Assembly (NCBI GenBank): GCA_001805645.1
Contig: MHGQ01000064.1
Coordinates: 1-43,437, forward strand
Length of the DNA stretch: 43,437 bases
Direction: 5' to 3'
Origin: Omnitrophica WOR_2 bacterium RIFCSPHIGHO2_02_FULL_50_17
GTDB taxonomy: Bacteria; Omnitrophota; Gorgyraeia; Zapsychrales; Zapsychraceae
This document shows, piece after piece, positions 1 to 9,119 of the stretch (position 1 is its first letter; each line of letters begins with the position of its first letter). The translations under genes were made by a program, and so were the position numbers. The notes beneath the pieces are model-generated. The model did not search any database. It worked only from the letters and a program-made list of their open reading frames with translations, and had not been told where the DNA came from.

Positions 1-1
1 A

Positions 2-3000
2 GTTCTTTTCCGGGTCTTTGATTCCAACAACACCAACACGTCGCTGGATTCAGGGACGTGGGCGTCGGGACCGTATAACTATATTAAGGGTAAGTTAAGC
101 GTGGTGTCGCCGACGGACTCGGATATCTGGACGGTGGGGACGGCGTACACGCCTTCCATCCGGTGGAACAAGACGGGAAGCATCGGCAACATCAAGATTG
201 AATACTCCACGAGCGGGGCATTTAACGCGTCAGACTACACCAATGGGTATGTGTTTACGGTGGTGAACAACCTGTCGTCGGGTCCGGACGGGAATAATGA
301 TTATTCCTGGTCTGCCGGTATCGTGGGTGCTGACCGGCGGGTCTCCGAAACCGCCCGTATCCGCATTACCAACGTGACAGATATAGTTCCCCCGACGGGC
401 ACGGAATTATCAGCTGTCGCCCCGGAGGATCCGGCTTATTTTAAGATTCGCGGCGCAATCACATCCATTACTGTGCCTAACGCGGGAACGGTCTGGTACG
501 CGACCGAGACTGACACTCAAAACCAGGTGATCCGATGGATCTGCCAAAGCGGATATAAAAGCGACGGTGTCAGCTGGCCCAAAGTGGTAATTGAATCAAG
601 CGTAGATGGAGGAAGCTACTCACCCATTTCCACCCAGCAGATTGCCAACAACGGTAATCTCGATTGTCAAACTGGCACCAACACGGCTGTTTGGTCGCCG
701 ATGGCGGATTTAAGGAGCACCGACGTCAATATAAGAATTTCCTATGTCGATTATCCTATCCAATTACCTTGGTACCTTGAATCTCTTCAATTTACCGTTA
801 AGCCAAAGATCACAGTTACTTCGCCCCCCGCGGGTCAGCGTGTCGTGGTCGGGTCCAACAATGCCGGTCTTGTTAAATGGACCCGGGTGGGAACAAACAC
901 GACGCAAGTCGATGTCAAATATGACCTGTACGACGGAAAAGGCGCGAACGGCAACGCAGGGGATGGGGACGATTATGCCGGAACCATTGCCACACTGGTG
1001 GACGCCTCAACCGGCGCAACAGGCGTGGCTTGGAATAGTGTCCCCGATGTGCTGGGCAGCTGCGGCAATACAACCTGTGCGCTGGTCCGGGTCAAAGTCG
1101 TGGATTCCACTGCTTCCACGGTTTACGGGGTTACTCCCGACGGGTCACAATTCAAAATCGTCGGTTCCATTACCGTGACCGAGCCTCCGCACCCCTCCCG
1201 CGGAGCGGCCGGAAGCAATCTGAAGGTCGGAAATAACTATGTGATTAAATGGACCAAGACCGGCTCGCTTGGCAATGTGAACATCTGGTTCTCGCGGGAC
1301 GGCGGGGTCAATTTTAACGACGAGGTTCCCCCGGGAACCTCAGCCTCTTCTCTCCAATTTTCCTGGAACGGTGTACCCGCTAAACCGTCCCACAACGTGG
1401 TGATCCGCGTCGCGGATGTCAACGATTCCGACACCAATGATTGGTCGAATGTAATTCATATCCACAGAGATTACGAGATTACCGTGCCTGAGAATGGCGA
1501 GGTCTGGGCGGTGGGCGCTAGCCGTGATATCGAATGGACAACCTCTGGAAATACGACAGACCGTGTGCGCCTGCAGTATGCCACCAACGGCGGCGGCACG
1601 GGCGGAAACTGGACAACAATTACCGGAGCCGAGCAGCTCATTAATTCAAATCCCGGCATCTTTCAATGGACCGTTGACGCCCCAACCTCACCAACCGCTA
1701 AGGTAAGAGTTATTGAAGTTTTGGATTTAGACAGTAACGGAACCTATGAAACGGAAACGGACAACTGGAATGAGTCCGGTGAAACCGAAGACGCAAACGA
1801 GAATCCTATGCGCGATCCCGACACCGGAAAATTCGTGATCCGGGCGGGGCTTGAACTCGTTTCTCCAAATGGCGACCCAACCCCGGCTCTGGCCGAGAAG
1901 TGGCTTGTGGGAAGCACCCATCCTGTCCAGTGGTCCCTTATAGGCTCTGTGGCCACGGTGAGACTTGAATATTCAGTGGACGCAGGCGCGTGGCAGTTGA
2001 TGCAGAATCCGGGGCCGGTTTACGCTTCGGGACTTGATCCAGTCAATGGACAGGCCGGTTGCATGCCTTCCCCCTGCTGGGAGTGGCAGATTCCAAGCAA
2101 CATTTCCCAAGATGTCAAAGCAAGAGTTGCCAGTGAAAACACCACGCCCGCCGTGTCGGATCCCTCCGAATATTCCTTCGCGATCCGCGGCGGATTCACC
2201 TGGCTTAATCCAAACACCGCGGGTCAGATATTTAATTCCGGCCAGATTTATCAGCTCGACTGGACAACGGCCGGCGGCATAACCAACATCGACCTTGAAT
2301 ATTCAACCAACGGCGGGTCGAGTTACAGCCCGATTTTGCAGAACATTACAGGCAATCCTCCCGCGACCAACATCTCGAACGCCCCGCCTTTTAACTGGAA
2401 GATTCCGATAGACGTTGTCTCCAAAGACGTCTACGTCAAAATCACAGGCACGAATGATGATCCTAATTCCGAGACGCCTTCCCAAAAGATCAAAATCGCG
2501 GGCATATTATATGTCGATGCGCCCACAAGCAGTGTACGGTGGGGAGTCAATACACCTCAACAGATCAAGTGGCATACGGATGGCCCGATCGCCAATATTA
2601 AAATCGAGTATTCCTTGGACGGAGGCGCCAATCCAATTGTATGGGAAACGCCGGCGATTACCGACTCTGTTCCAGCCGCGGGACAAGGAAGTTGCACTCC
2701 GGCTCCGTGTTACAACTGGACGGTTCCAACGACAACTTCACCGAATGCCGTCATCCGTTTAAGCGATGTGATTACGGACAGCGGGACGACGGCTGTTCCT
2801 TCCTCGTCATTTAAGATTGTGGGAAGCTTCAGCTTTACCTCGCCGGTTTCCAGCAGCGTTTGGTCCGTTACGAACGGCGGGATTTCAAATCCGACTCAAA
2901 ACATTGTTTGGTCAACGCAGGGCGGCATCGCGCAAGTGAATGTTTGGTATTGTCCCGCGGATTGCGCTGTATCGAAAACGAAGATAAACAGCTCTCCGCT

Positions 3001-6000
3001 CCCGGACGGCGGGAACGGCGGAACGCTTCCCTGGACTGTTCAAGATGTCATTTCTACATCCATGAAGATTATGATTGAGGATAACGCGGATCCGTACCCC
3101 AATACATATAATCTGTCACAGCCTTTCACGGTCCGCGGGGATATTAATCTCACATCGCCGGTGGGGGGAGAAAAATGGGGAGTAGGCTCTCAAAAGTGGA
3201 TCACTTGGCAGAGAAACGGTGGTATAAACACTGTTCGCATTGCCTACTCTATTAGTGGAGATGTCGGGCCGTGGGCGCCTATACAAGACCCCACTGATCT
3301 TGATTATGTCTTCAGCAACAGCGGTTCCTTTCTCTGGACGGTGCTCGATGATATGACCCCTGAGGCGAGGGTCCGTGTGGAAAACGCCGATGTCAGCTCT
3401 TCAGACACGCGTTATGTGAAGACGGAATCAGGCGCCGACTTTAAGATTATGGCCAGGTTTGATTTGACGGCCCCTAACGGCGGTGAGACGGCGCTGGTCG
3501 GACAAAACTTTAACAGCCCCAACGGAATCACCTGGAACAAGTGGGGCGCGGATGCCACCAATGTGAAAATAGATCTCGCCACGGGCGTCAATGCACTTCA
3601 ACCTTGCAGTGCGGTTTCTGCCGCCTCGTTCAACAAAGAAATCACCCCGACGACGTCTAACGACGGCTCCCACCCCTGGCTTGTCGATTCCAACTGGGTG
3701 ACACCGGCGGCATGTTTGAGAATCTATGACGTCAATGACGTTGATTCAGAGGATCGGTCGGCCAGTCCATTCATTATCCGTGCAAGCCTTGGATTCGTTG
3801 AGCCTACGACAACAACGCCGGCTCTTGAAGTCGGACAGCCGTTTCTAATCATTTGGTCGAAACAGGGCAATATCGCGAACGTCAAACTTGAGTATTCACC
3901 TGGAAATAATGATTTTACGACGGATATCCGTCCGATTGAACCAACGGCAGACGGGATTGTGCCCAACATAAACGCGGCGGGTTGTGATATCACTGAAGGC
4001 TGCTACTCTTGGACGGTCCCGGACATTGAGGACACTAAAGACGAAAACATCAAACTGCGCATTCGAGACCCGAACGACAGCGGCGCCGAAGCGATCTCAG
4101 AGGTTTTTAAGATTGTGTCCAAATTAACAGTACTTTCTCCCAATGGTAATGCTGACTCGGCCCAGACGGATCAATTTAAAGTGGCCACTTCTTATCCGCT
4201 TACCTGGTCCAGCAGTTCGACCCAGGCAAGGACTCCGAACGTCAATCTTTATTATTCTACCAACGGCGGCGGCTCCTACAACATTATCACCACCACGGTA
4301 AACGACGGCTCCTATCCCTGGATTACCGCCAACGGCGGCGTCCCTGATCTGATCGGCACGGAAGTGAGGATTCGCGTTGAGGATGCCACGGAGGCCGCTC
4401 TTTGCACAAGTTCTTTGGGCACCCGCGCCTGCGATCAATCGAATAATAACTTTAAGATTATCTCCGACTTTACCCTGACCGCTCCCGACGGCGGCGGCGC
4501 TCCGCTTGAGGTCGGCGATCCGCTCACCGTCACGTGGTCCTATAAGGGCACGCTGGCAACGAATGAAGTGGAGCTGGCTTATTCCACGGCGGGGAGTGAT
4601 TTTTCAAACCCTGTCGTCTTCCAGACCACCACAACTTCAAACAACGTTTCTTCGAATCCAAATCAGGGGTCATTGGGCTGGAATGTTCCAAACGCGATTG
4701 ATTCTGATGTCCGCGTGCGGGTCCGGAGCAGGACGGACGATGGCTATGACATTTCCAGCGCCGATTTCCGCATCCGCGGTAAGCTGAGCGTCACCTCGCC
4801 TACAAATGGGCTCAAAGTCCCCATCGGACAGCCTTTCACGATCACATGGACAGCCAACGGCGATATTCCCAGCGTCGATATTTATTACGATATCAATGAC
4901 GGCAAGGGCGATGATAATATCGCGGGCACGGCCGATGACTATCCCTACCCGATAGCCGTTGGAGCCGGCGCCGCTCTCGGATGCGCGGCTTCCTTGACGC
5001 CGCCTTATCAATGCGAGGGTTCATATAATTGGGATCAAGGCGGTAACGGCGTTCCGGACACGGCAACGGCCTCGGCCAAAATCAAGATTTTTGATTCCGA
5101 CGGAGGCAATACGGACGTGATCGGGCTTTCGCCAAAGTTTAATATTATCGGAAATTTCACGCTCCTTGAACCCAACGACGGCGAAGACTGGAGAGTGAAT
5201 ACGCCTCATGATATACGGTTTAACTGGGGCGGCACCATGCACCGCGTGAATTTTTATTATACGAAGAACACCGCCGTGGATCCGTACACCATTCCCGCCG
5301 GCGACTGGGTCTTTATCGGGATGCAGGATTATGGCGCCGGTGACGGCTCGGGGGGGGCCGAGCGCGCGTTCCCCTGGACGGTTCTAGATGACATTTCTCC
5401 CAATGTCCGCGTGAAGGTGGAATTTGCCGGCAATCCGCCTCTTTACACCGGCGACTCGTCAGTGAACGATGTCTCCGATGATTTCTTCTACATCCGGGGG
5501 GCGGTTACCATTACGGCGCCCAACGGCAACATCGATGCCACGCAGACCGAGCGCTGGGTGACGTATGAAGGCGGCGCGTCGTACGAGACACAACTGGATC
5601 AGGATCTCGCTAACCAGACGATCACGGCTCAGGAGCGCGAGCAGAGGCGGCGGCAGATTCAGTGGACCGCTTCCGGCACCGTCGCGCAGGTGGATATCCT
5701 TTATGATACTTACAGCGGCAAGGGTTACGACGGCATTGCCGGAAACGCTGACGATTTTAAAAATCTTGGACTCGACGGCAACCCGGCCACGGGCGATGAA
5801 ACGCTCAACGTGATTGCCGACAATTTCTCCAACTGCACCCCGGTCTTCCCCAGCTTGACCTGCACACAGTTCTTTAACTGGGTGATCCCGGATGATCGTT
5901 CGACGGCCGTCCGCGTGCGGGTCATGGATTCGAATGATTCCGGGGTTTATGATAATTCCAATTATGACTTCAAAATCGATTACTATAACATCACATGGAA

Positions 6001-7903
6001 AGTCTTTGACCTATTGACGAACGCGCCGTTAAGCGGCCTGTCGGTCTTGGAGGTCAAATCCACGGTTCAAACCGAGATTCAATGGCAGCAGGTGGGCATT
6101 ACGACGTCGTCTCCCGAATGGCATGTTCAGCCTACACCGTTCGGCATCTGGTACGCGACGTGGTCCAAGACCGGTTACGGCGACATGGGGCAGCTTGTGA
6201 CGGCCAATCAGGATGTCACTTATCAATTGTACATGGAGACTTCAACCGTGCATATCTGGAAAGCGGCGACGGAATTCTCTTATGAACCGGATCCGGACGG
6301 CGCTGGTCCAGGGACTGACAGACTGGATGCCATATCCTGGTTAGAGAGAGACGGCTCAATCGTCCCGGGGGTTACTAAACTCGATGTTAAAATCTATGAC
6401 GGGTCAACACTCGTAAACAATCCACCCATTCTAAGTTCGACGACCGTTGATCCGGTATCCAACCTTGTCATACAGTCATGGAACGGGACGCCCCTCGCAG
6501 CCGGAAAGGTTTATTCTGTCGTAACGACAGCAGAAATCGGCACGGGAGGAAAGTTCAATTCTCCGAGCGCCTTGAATATCACCGAGGTCAAAAAGCTTGC
6601 CGCTATGGAAGCCACGATTAATGAGAAACTAGACAAGTCGTTATCGCAAGTCGAAACGGCTGTTGTAGGCGCGGTGCAAGCGAAAATGGATATTCAGACG
6701 GGCGTTATTACAGGGAAGCTGGATGCTCAGACCGCAGCTATCCAGACGACATTGACTAATTTTACGAATTCCGTTGCGTCTTCCATCGTGAGCCTGGAGA
6801 CCGCGGCCGCCAACAGCCTGGCCTCAGCTGATAAATTAGAAGATGCTGCTGTGTTAAGCCAAGATGCAGCGCTGGATTTACAAGAAATTGCTAAGAGGCA
6901 AGCGGCACGATTGCTTATCCCGCCGTCACTGACAACCGGCGAGCCCGCCCTGCTGCGTTATCGCGCCTATGCCGCCGGTTTGATACCGCTCATCGATATC
7001 CTTGACTTTAACAGTGATCCCATTTATCAAGCCGTCCCGATGACACCGGTTCCGGACAAGCCGGGATTATATGAGTTCGCTATCGACGAGATTGATTCAA
7101 GGATTTATGAGCCCCAGACCTCCATAACCGTCATCGTTACAGAGTCAACGACAGGGAGCGTGGAATCCGGCGCAATCTTCATCGAAACGGCCGTGGGTAA
7201 ACTGCTCATGCCGGGGACAGTGCTTTTAGGGGATAAGGTCATTATCCGTTTCCGCGGACGGCCCGATTGGAAACCTAAAATCACCATACAGAATTTTGAA
7301 GACAAGAAGATTGTAGACGCTGTTGCCATGAACAAGGCCAAGGACTCCGAAGATGTGTTTGAATATGTCATTACTGAAGTCGACGTTGAAAGTTATGAAC
7401 CGGGGAAACCCGCTACCGTAAGAATCGAGGAGGCGGAAACCGCGACAGTCGAAGAGGGGACATTCCTCGTTGAGTCCACCTCGCTTACAACCCTGGAAGG
7501 GCTTGTCGCCTCCGGTTCGGGGGTTAAGGCCATTGCCAGTGAGGCCTTGGATGCGATTAAAGCCGTCGAAGGGACATTGGCCACCGGCGGAGACGTCAGT
7601 CTGGCCTTGGAAAATTTAAAGATCAAACTGGATCAACTGCCGAAAATCATCGAGGAAGAAGTCGCCACTTCGCCGGTTGCCTCAGCCGTCAACGAAATCA
7701 GCGAGCAGTTCAGTGCATTTGCCGGCGAGGAAGGGTATGATTTCAGCACGCTTCTTGAGAAAGGCTTATCGGAATCGGCAACGGTGAGTGAAATTCGTGA
7801 GAAGACCGATGAGGTGCAAGGGGCCACCGAAGTCATGCAAAAGGTTATCGAGCAGAGTTTTGGAGGGGAGGATGCCCCTGTCGTGCACAGCTTCTTCCAT
7901 TAA
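2..7903 (+). CDS. Giant repetitive surface protein, Kre9/KNH-like beta repeats (5' partial)
   Basis: The reading frame is open to the first base of the window, so the GTG at 101 is an artefact and the true start lies upstream. At least 2,633 residues are visible. About 17 repeats of 95-125 residues each start with a pattern like [ILV]T[VL]TSP.GGE.W.VG, continue with I.W...G.I..V.I.YS.DGG, a Y.W.VPD stretch and R[IV]RV.D, and end in F.I.G. This resembles the Ser-Thr-rich GPI-anchored (Kre9/KNH, PF10342-like) beta-sandwich family. After the repeats come two further beta domains (about nt 5980-6590), a coiled coil (about 6590-6910), a tandem pair of about 90-residue beta modules (6910-7480) and a helical tail. 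No membrane segment or sorting signal is seen at the C-terminus. An extracellular adhesin or cell-surface layer role is inferred. A terminator follows directly. Confident as a gene; function uncertain. Confidence 0.9.
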   Translation, partial: VLFRVFDSNNTNTSLDSGTWASGPYNYIKGKLSVVSPTDSDIWTVGTAYTPSIRWNKTGSIGNIKIEYSTSGAFNASDYTNGYVFTVVNNLSSGPDGNNDYSWSAGIVGADRRVSETARIRITNVTDIVPPTGTELSAVAPEDPAYFKIRGAITSITVPNAGTVWYATETDTQNQVIRWICQSGYKSDGVSWPKVVIESSVDGGSYSPISTQQIANNGNLDCQTGTNTAVWSPMADLRSTDVNIRISYVDYPIQLPWYLESLQFTVKPKITVTSPPAGQRVVVGSNNAGLVKWTRVGTNTTQVDVKYDLYDGKGANGNAGDGDDYAGTIATLVDASTGATGVAWNSVPDVLGSCGNTTCALVRVKVVDSTASTVYGVTPDGSQFKIVGSITVTEPPHPSRGAAGSNLKVGNNYVIKWTKTGSLGNVNIWFSRDGGVNFNDEVPPGTSASSLQFSWNGVPAKPSHNVVIRVADVNDSDTNDWSNVIHIHRDYEITVPENGEVWAVGASRDIEWTTSGNTTDRVRLQYATNGGGTGGNWTTITGAEQLINSNPGIFQWTVDAPTSPTAKVRVIEVLDLDSNGTYETETDNWNESGETEDANENPMRDPDTGKFVIRAGLELVSPNGDPTPALAEKWLVGSTHPVQWSLIGSVATVRLEYSVDAGAWQLMQNPGPVYASGLDPVNGQAGCMPSPCWEWQIPSNISQDVKARVASENTTPAVSDPSEYSFAIRGGFTWLNPNTAGQIFNSGQIYQLDWTTAGGITNIDLEYSTNGGSSYSPILQNITGNPPATNISNAPPFNWKIPIDVVSKDVYVKITGTNDDPNSETPSQKIKIAGILYVDAPTSSVRWGVNTPQQIKWHTDGPIANIKIEYSLDGGANPIVWETPAITDSVPAAGQGSCTPAPCYNWTVPTTTSPNAVIRLSDVITDSGTTAVPSSSFKIVGSFSFTSPVSSSVWSVTNGGISNPTQNIVWSTQGGIAQVNVWYCPADCAVSKTKINSSPLPDGGNGGTLPWTVQDVISTSMKIMIEDNADPYPNTYNLSQPFTVRGDINLTSPVGGEKWGVGSQKWITWQRNGGINTVRIAYSISGDVGPWAPIQDPTDLDYVFSNSGSFLWTVLDDMTPEARVRVENADVSSSDTRYVKTESGADFKIMARFDLTAPNGGETALVGQNFNSPNGITWNKWGADATNVKIDLATGVNALQPCSAVSAASFNKEITPTTSNDGSHPWLVDSNWVTPAACLRIYDVNDVDSEDRSASPFIIRASLGFVEPTTTTPALEVGQPFLIIWSKQGNIANVKLEYSPGNNDFTTDIRPIEPTADGIVPNINAAGCDITEGCYSWTVPDIEDTKDENIKLRIRDPNDSGAEAISEVFKIVSKLTVLSPNGNADSAQTDQFKVATSYPLTWSSSSTQARTPNVNLYYSTNGGGSYNIITTTVNDGSYPWITANGGVPDLIGTEVRIRVEDATEAALCTSSLGTRACDQSNNNFKIISDFTLTAPDGGGAPLEVGDPLTVTWSYKGTLATNEVELAYSTAGSDFSNPVVFQTTTTSNNVSSNPNQGSLGWNVPNAIDSDVRVRVRSRTDDGYDISSADFRIRGKLSVTSPTNGLKVPIGQPFTITWTANGDIPSVDIYYDINDGKGDDNIAGTADDYPYPIAVGAGAALGCAASLTPPYQCEGSYNWDQGGNGVPDTATASAKIKIFDSDGGNTDVIGLSPKFNIIGNFTLLEPNDGEDWRVNTPHDIRFNWGGTMHRVNFYYTKNTAVDPYTIPAGDWVFIGMQDYGAGDGSGGAERAFPWTVLDDISPNVRVKVEFAGNPPLYTGDSSVNDVSDDFFYIRGAVTITAPNGNIDATQTERWVTYEGGASYETQLDQDLANQTITAQEREQRRRQIQWTASGTVAQVDILYDTYSGKGYDGIAGNADDFKNLGLDGNPATGDETLNVIADNFSNCTPVFPSLTCTQFFNWVIPDDRSTAVRVRVMDSNDSGVYDNSNYDFKIDYYNITWKVFDLLTNAPLSGLSVLEVKSTVQTEIQWQQVGITTSSPEWHVQPTPFGIWYATWSKTGYGDMGQLVTANQDVTYQLYMETSTVHIWKAATEFSYEPDPDGAGPGTDRLDAISWLERDGSIVPGVTKLDVKIYDGSTLVNNPPILSSTTVDPVSNLVIQSWNGTPLAAGKVYSVVTTAEIGTGGKFNSPSALNITEVKKLAAMEATINEKLDKSLSQVETAVVGAVQAKMDIQTGVITGKLDAQTAAIQTTLTNFTNSVASSIVSLETAAANSLASADKLEDAAVLSQDAALDLQEIAKRQAARLLIPPSLTTGEPALLRYRAYAAGLIPLIDILDFNSDPIYQAVPMTPVPDKPGLYEFAIDEIDSRIYEPQTSITVIVTESTTGSVESGAIFIETAVGKLLMPGTVLLGDKVIIRFRGRPDWKPKITIQNFEDKKIVDAVAMNKAKDSEDVFEYVITEVDVESYEPGKPATVRIEEAETATVEEGTFLVESTSLTTLEGLVASGSGVKAIASEALDAIKAVEGTLATGGDVSLALENLKIKLDQLPKIIEEEVATSPVASAVNEISEQFSAFAGEEGYDFSTLLEKGLSESATVSEIREKTDEVQGATEVMQKVIEQSFGGEDAPVVHSFFH
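92..5975 (+). repeat. Tandem protein-level repeats (about 17 units)
   Basis: Units begin near nt 92, 455, 808, 1165, 1470, 1850, 2194, 2504, 2825, 3140, 3455, 3785, 4119, 4466, 4780, 5150 and 5500. They share the W..G....I.W core and the F.I.G boundary but are diverged at DNA level. That points to old duplications under selection rather than recent amplification. Unit boundaries are approximate and read by eye. Confidence 0.8.
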
Positions 7904-7933
7904 TCTCCTCTCGCATCGTGATATGGTGAGAAT

Positions 7934-7973
7934 AAACCCCGTTAGAAAATTTCTTTAACGGGGTTTACTTTTG
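7934..7973 (+). terminator. Rho-independent terminator after the giant protein gene
   Basis: The 11-bp perfect stem AAACCCCGTTA (7934-7944) / TAACGGGGTTT (7956-7966) is followed by ACTTTT. It lies 30 bases after the stop codon at 7903 and separates the giant gene from the next operon. Confidence 0.85.
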
Positions 7974-8018
7974 CGGGAACATTTAATAGAATACTATTAA
8001 AATATATATCTAAGGAGG
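7971..8018 (+). promoter_or_regulatory. Putative promoter/operator of the ATPase-secretion operon
   Basis: The short gap between the terminator and the ATG at 8023 is AT-rich. It contains a perfect palindrome TTTAATAG-aata-CTATTAAA (7982-8001), which could be an operator and overlaps possible -10 hexamers (TACTAT at 7992-7997 or TATTAA at 7995-8000) downstream of TTGCGG (7971-7976). A strong ribosome site AAGGAGG sits at 8012-8018. Promoter hexamers are weak; the palindrome and ribosome site are plain in the sequence. Confidence 0.45.
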
Positions 8019-8022
8019 CCCT

Positions 8023-8844
8023 ATGATTCGACAAGTCCTGTATAAAATTTTGGTCGTTTTGCTTTTCTTCTTTTGTGAGCCCGTTGACGCCCAAGAGGCG
8101 GCACGGGAGCCGATGCAGATGAGCATCGTCATCGTCAATCCCTCCAAGACCAAGACACAAGGAGTTCCTATCAAGATGTATCTGCCGCAGGAGGTAACGC
8201 CCAAGGATATCATCGATACCGCCGGACTGGACGTGGAATTTGATACGGAAAAATCTATGTATTATTTATTTAAGGAATCGGTTTTGCTTCGACCGTCTGA
8301 GACCCGCACCTATAATGTGGAGATTAAAGATGTGTGGGTTATCCCTAAGGAGGATGTTGATTCTTTAAGGAAACAAACGGAGTTTGTCGTCAGCCGTTTC
8401 GAGGAAAGCGAATTTTACGAGGCGGCCCAAAAACTTGGCGATACGATATTAAACTCACTGGATACGGTGGAACGAACCCAGAATGACACAACGGTCAGCA
8501 AAAGACGGCATATCGGGATTTACCGCAATAATGCGGAAATTGTTCAAAAGGTCAAAGAAAATATCGCCATGCTGGAAAATAAATTGATGCTTCCTACGGC
8601 GCGGCCCGTGCCGCCTGTCCTTGAGAAGCCCGAGGTCAAAACGGATTCCCCCACTAAAACAACAACGTGGATGATTATTTTCATCATCATGCTCTTTATC
8701 GGGATGCTGGCAGGCGTCTTCTTCTTTACATGGCAGACCCAGGCCCATTTCACTAAAAATCTGATTGCCGGTGCCCGAAATTTGGTGTTTCCGAAACGGG
8801 GAGCTTCTCCTGAGCAGAACAAGGACACGGAGAATCAATCCTGA
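8023..8844 (+). CDS. Secreted, membrane-anchored protein of unknown function
   Basis: 273 residues. An N-terminal signal peptide (LYKILVVLLFFF, likely cleavage after VDA) is followed by an extracytoplasmic region of about 190 residues. That region has a beta-rich first part and a charged helical second part, with a Pro-rich linker (about 193-210). One membrane helix follows (about 215-238, MIIFIIMLFIGMLAGVFFF), then a short basic cytoplasmic tail. I do not recognise the family. It is the first gene of the ATPase-secretion operon, with a perfect ribosome site and a stop 34 bases before the epsilon gene. It is not subunit a of F-ATPase: it has one anchor helix only and no multi-helix core. An accessory or coupling role is a guess from position. 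Confidence 0.85.
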   Translation: MIRQVLYKILVVLLFFFCEPVDAQEAAREPMQMSIVIVNPSKTKTQGVPIKMYLPQEVTPKDIIDTAGLDVEFDTEKSMYYLFKESVLLRPSETRTYNVEIKDVWVIPKEDVDSLRKQTEFVVSRFEESEFYEAAQKLGDTILNSLDTVERTQNDTTVSKRRHIGIYRNNAEIVQKVKENIAMLENKLMLPTARPVPPVLEKPEVKTDSPTKTTTWMIIFIIMLFIGMLAGVFFFTWQTQAHFTKNLIAGARNLVFPKRGASPEQNKDTENQS

Positions 8845-8850
8845 GGAATA

Positions 8851-8925
8851 ATGTCAAAAATCATCAGACGCCAATCCGATGCAATTAAATGTGCTGATCA
8901 TCAGTCCCACGCAGATGATTTTTAA
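8851..8925 (+). other. Possible 24-codon leader ORF overlapping atpC
   Basis: An ATG at 8851 is preceded by GAGGAATA at good spacing. It opens a 24-codon frame ending in TAA at 8923-8925, overlapping the epsilon gene in another frame. The epsilon ATG at 8879 has no clear ribosome site of its own. This could be a translational-coupling leader or chance. Confidence 0.25.
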
Positions 8926-9106
8926 AGGCCAGGCTAAAAGTGTCACATTGCCGGGGGAAATGGGAGTTTTTGAAGTACTGCCGTTCCACAAACGCATGAT
9001 GACCCGTCTCTTGGGGGGAAAGGTGGATGTCGACGGCCGCCTTTTTGACATCAAGCGCGGGGCGGTAAAAATCGATCAAAACAATATAACGATCATCTTG
9101 GAGTGA
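8879..9106 (+). CDS. atpC: F-type ATPase epsilon subunit, beta-sandwich domain only
   Basis: 75 residues. The sequence follows the epsilon N-terminal beta-sandwich: an LNVLIISPTQMIFKG opening, then SVTLPGEMGVFEVLP, then DIKRGAVKIDQNNITIILE. Normal epsilon is about 130-140 residues with a C-terminal two-helix domain that inhibits ATP hydrolysis; this protein stops at the end of the sandwich, so that brake is absent. An in-frame TAA at 8849 with no other start codon between fixes the ATG at 8879. In known F-ATPases epsilon joins gamma to the c-ring. The operon neighbours are c and b-delta, an unusual position since epsilon normally follows beta. Symbol assigned by domain similarity. Confidence 0.8.
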   Translation: MQLNVLIISPTQMIFKGQAKSVTLPGEMGVFEVLPFHKRMMTRLLGGKVDVDGRLFDIKRGAVKIDQNNITIILE

Positions 9107-9119
9107 TAACTTTAGAACA

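Noticed and set aside
101-103. GTG at 101 as the start of the giant gene
   Set aside because: The frame is open upstream to base 2 and the residues there (ending YNYIKGK) form the end of a preceding repeat.
8023-8844. The operon's first gene as F-ATPase subunit a
   Set aside because: It has a signal peptide and a single C-terminal helix; subunit a has five or more helices and a conserved Arg in a membrane helix.
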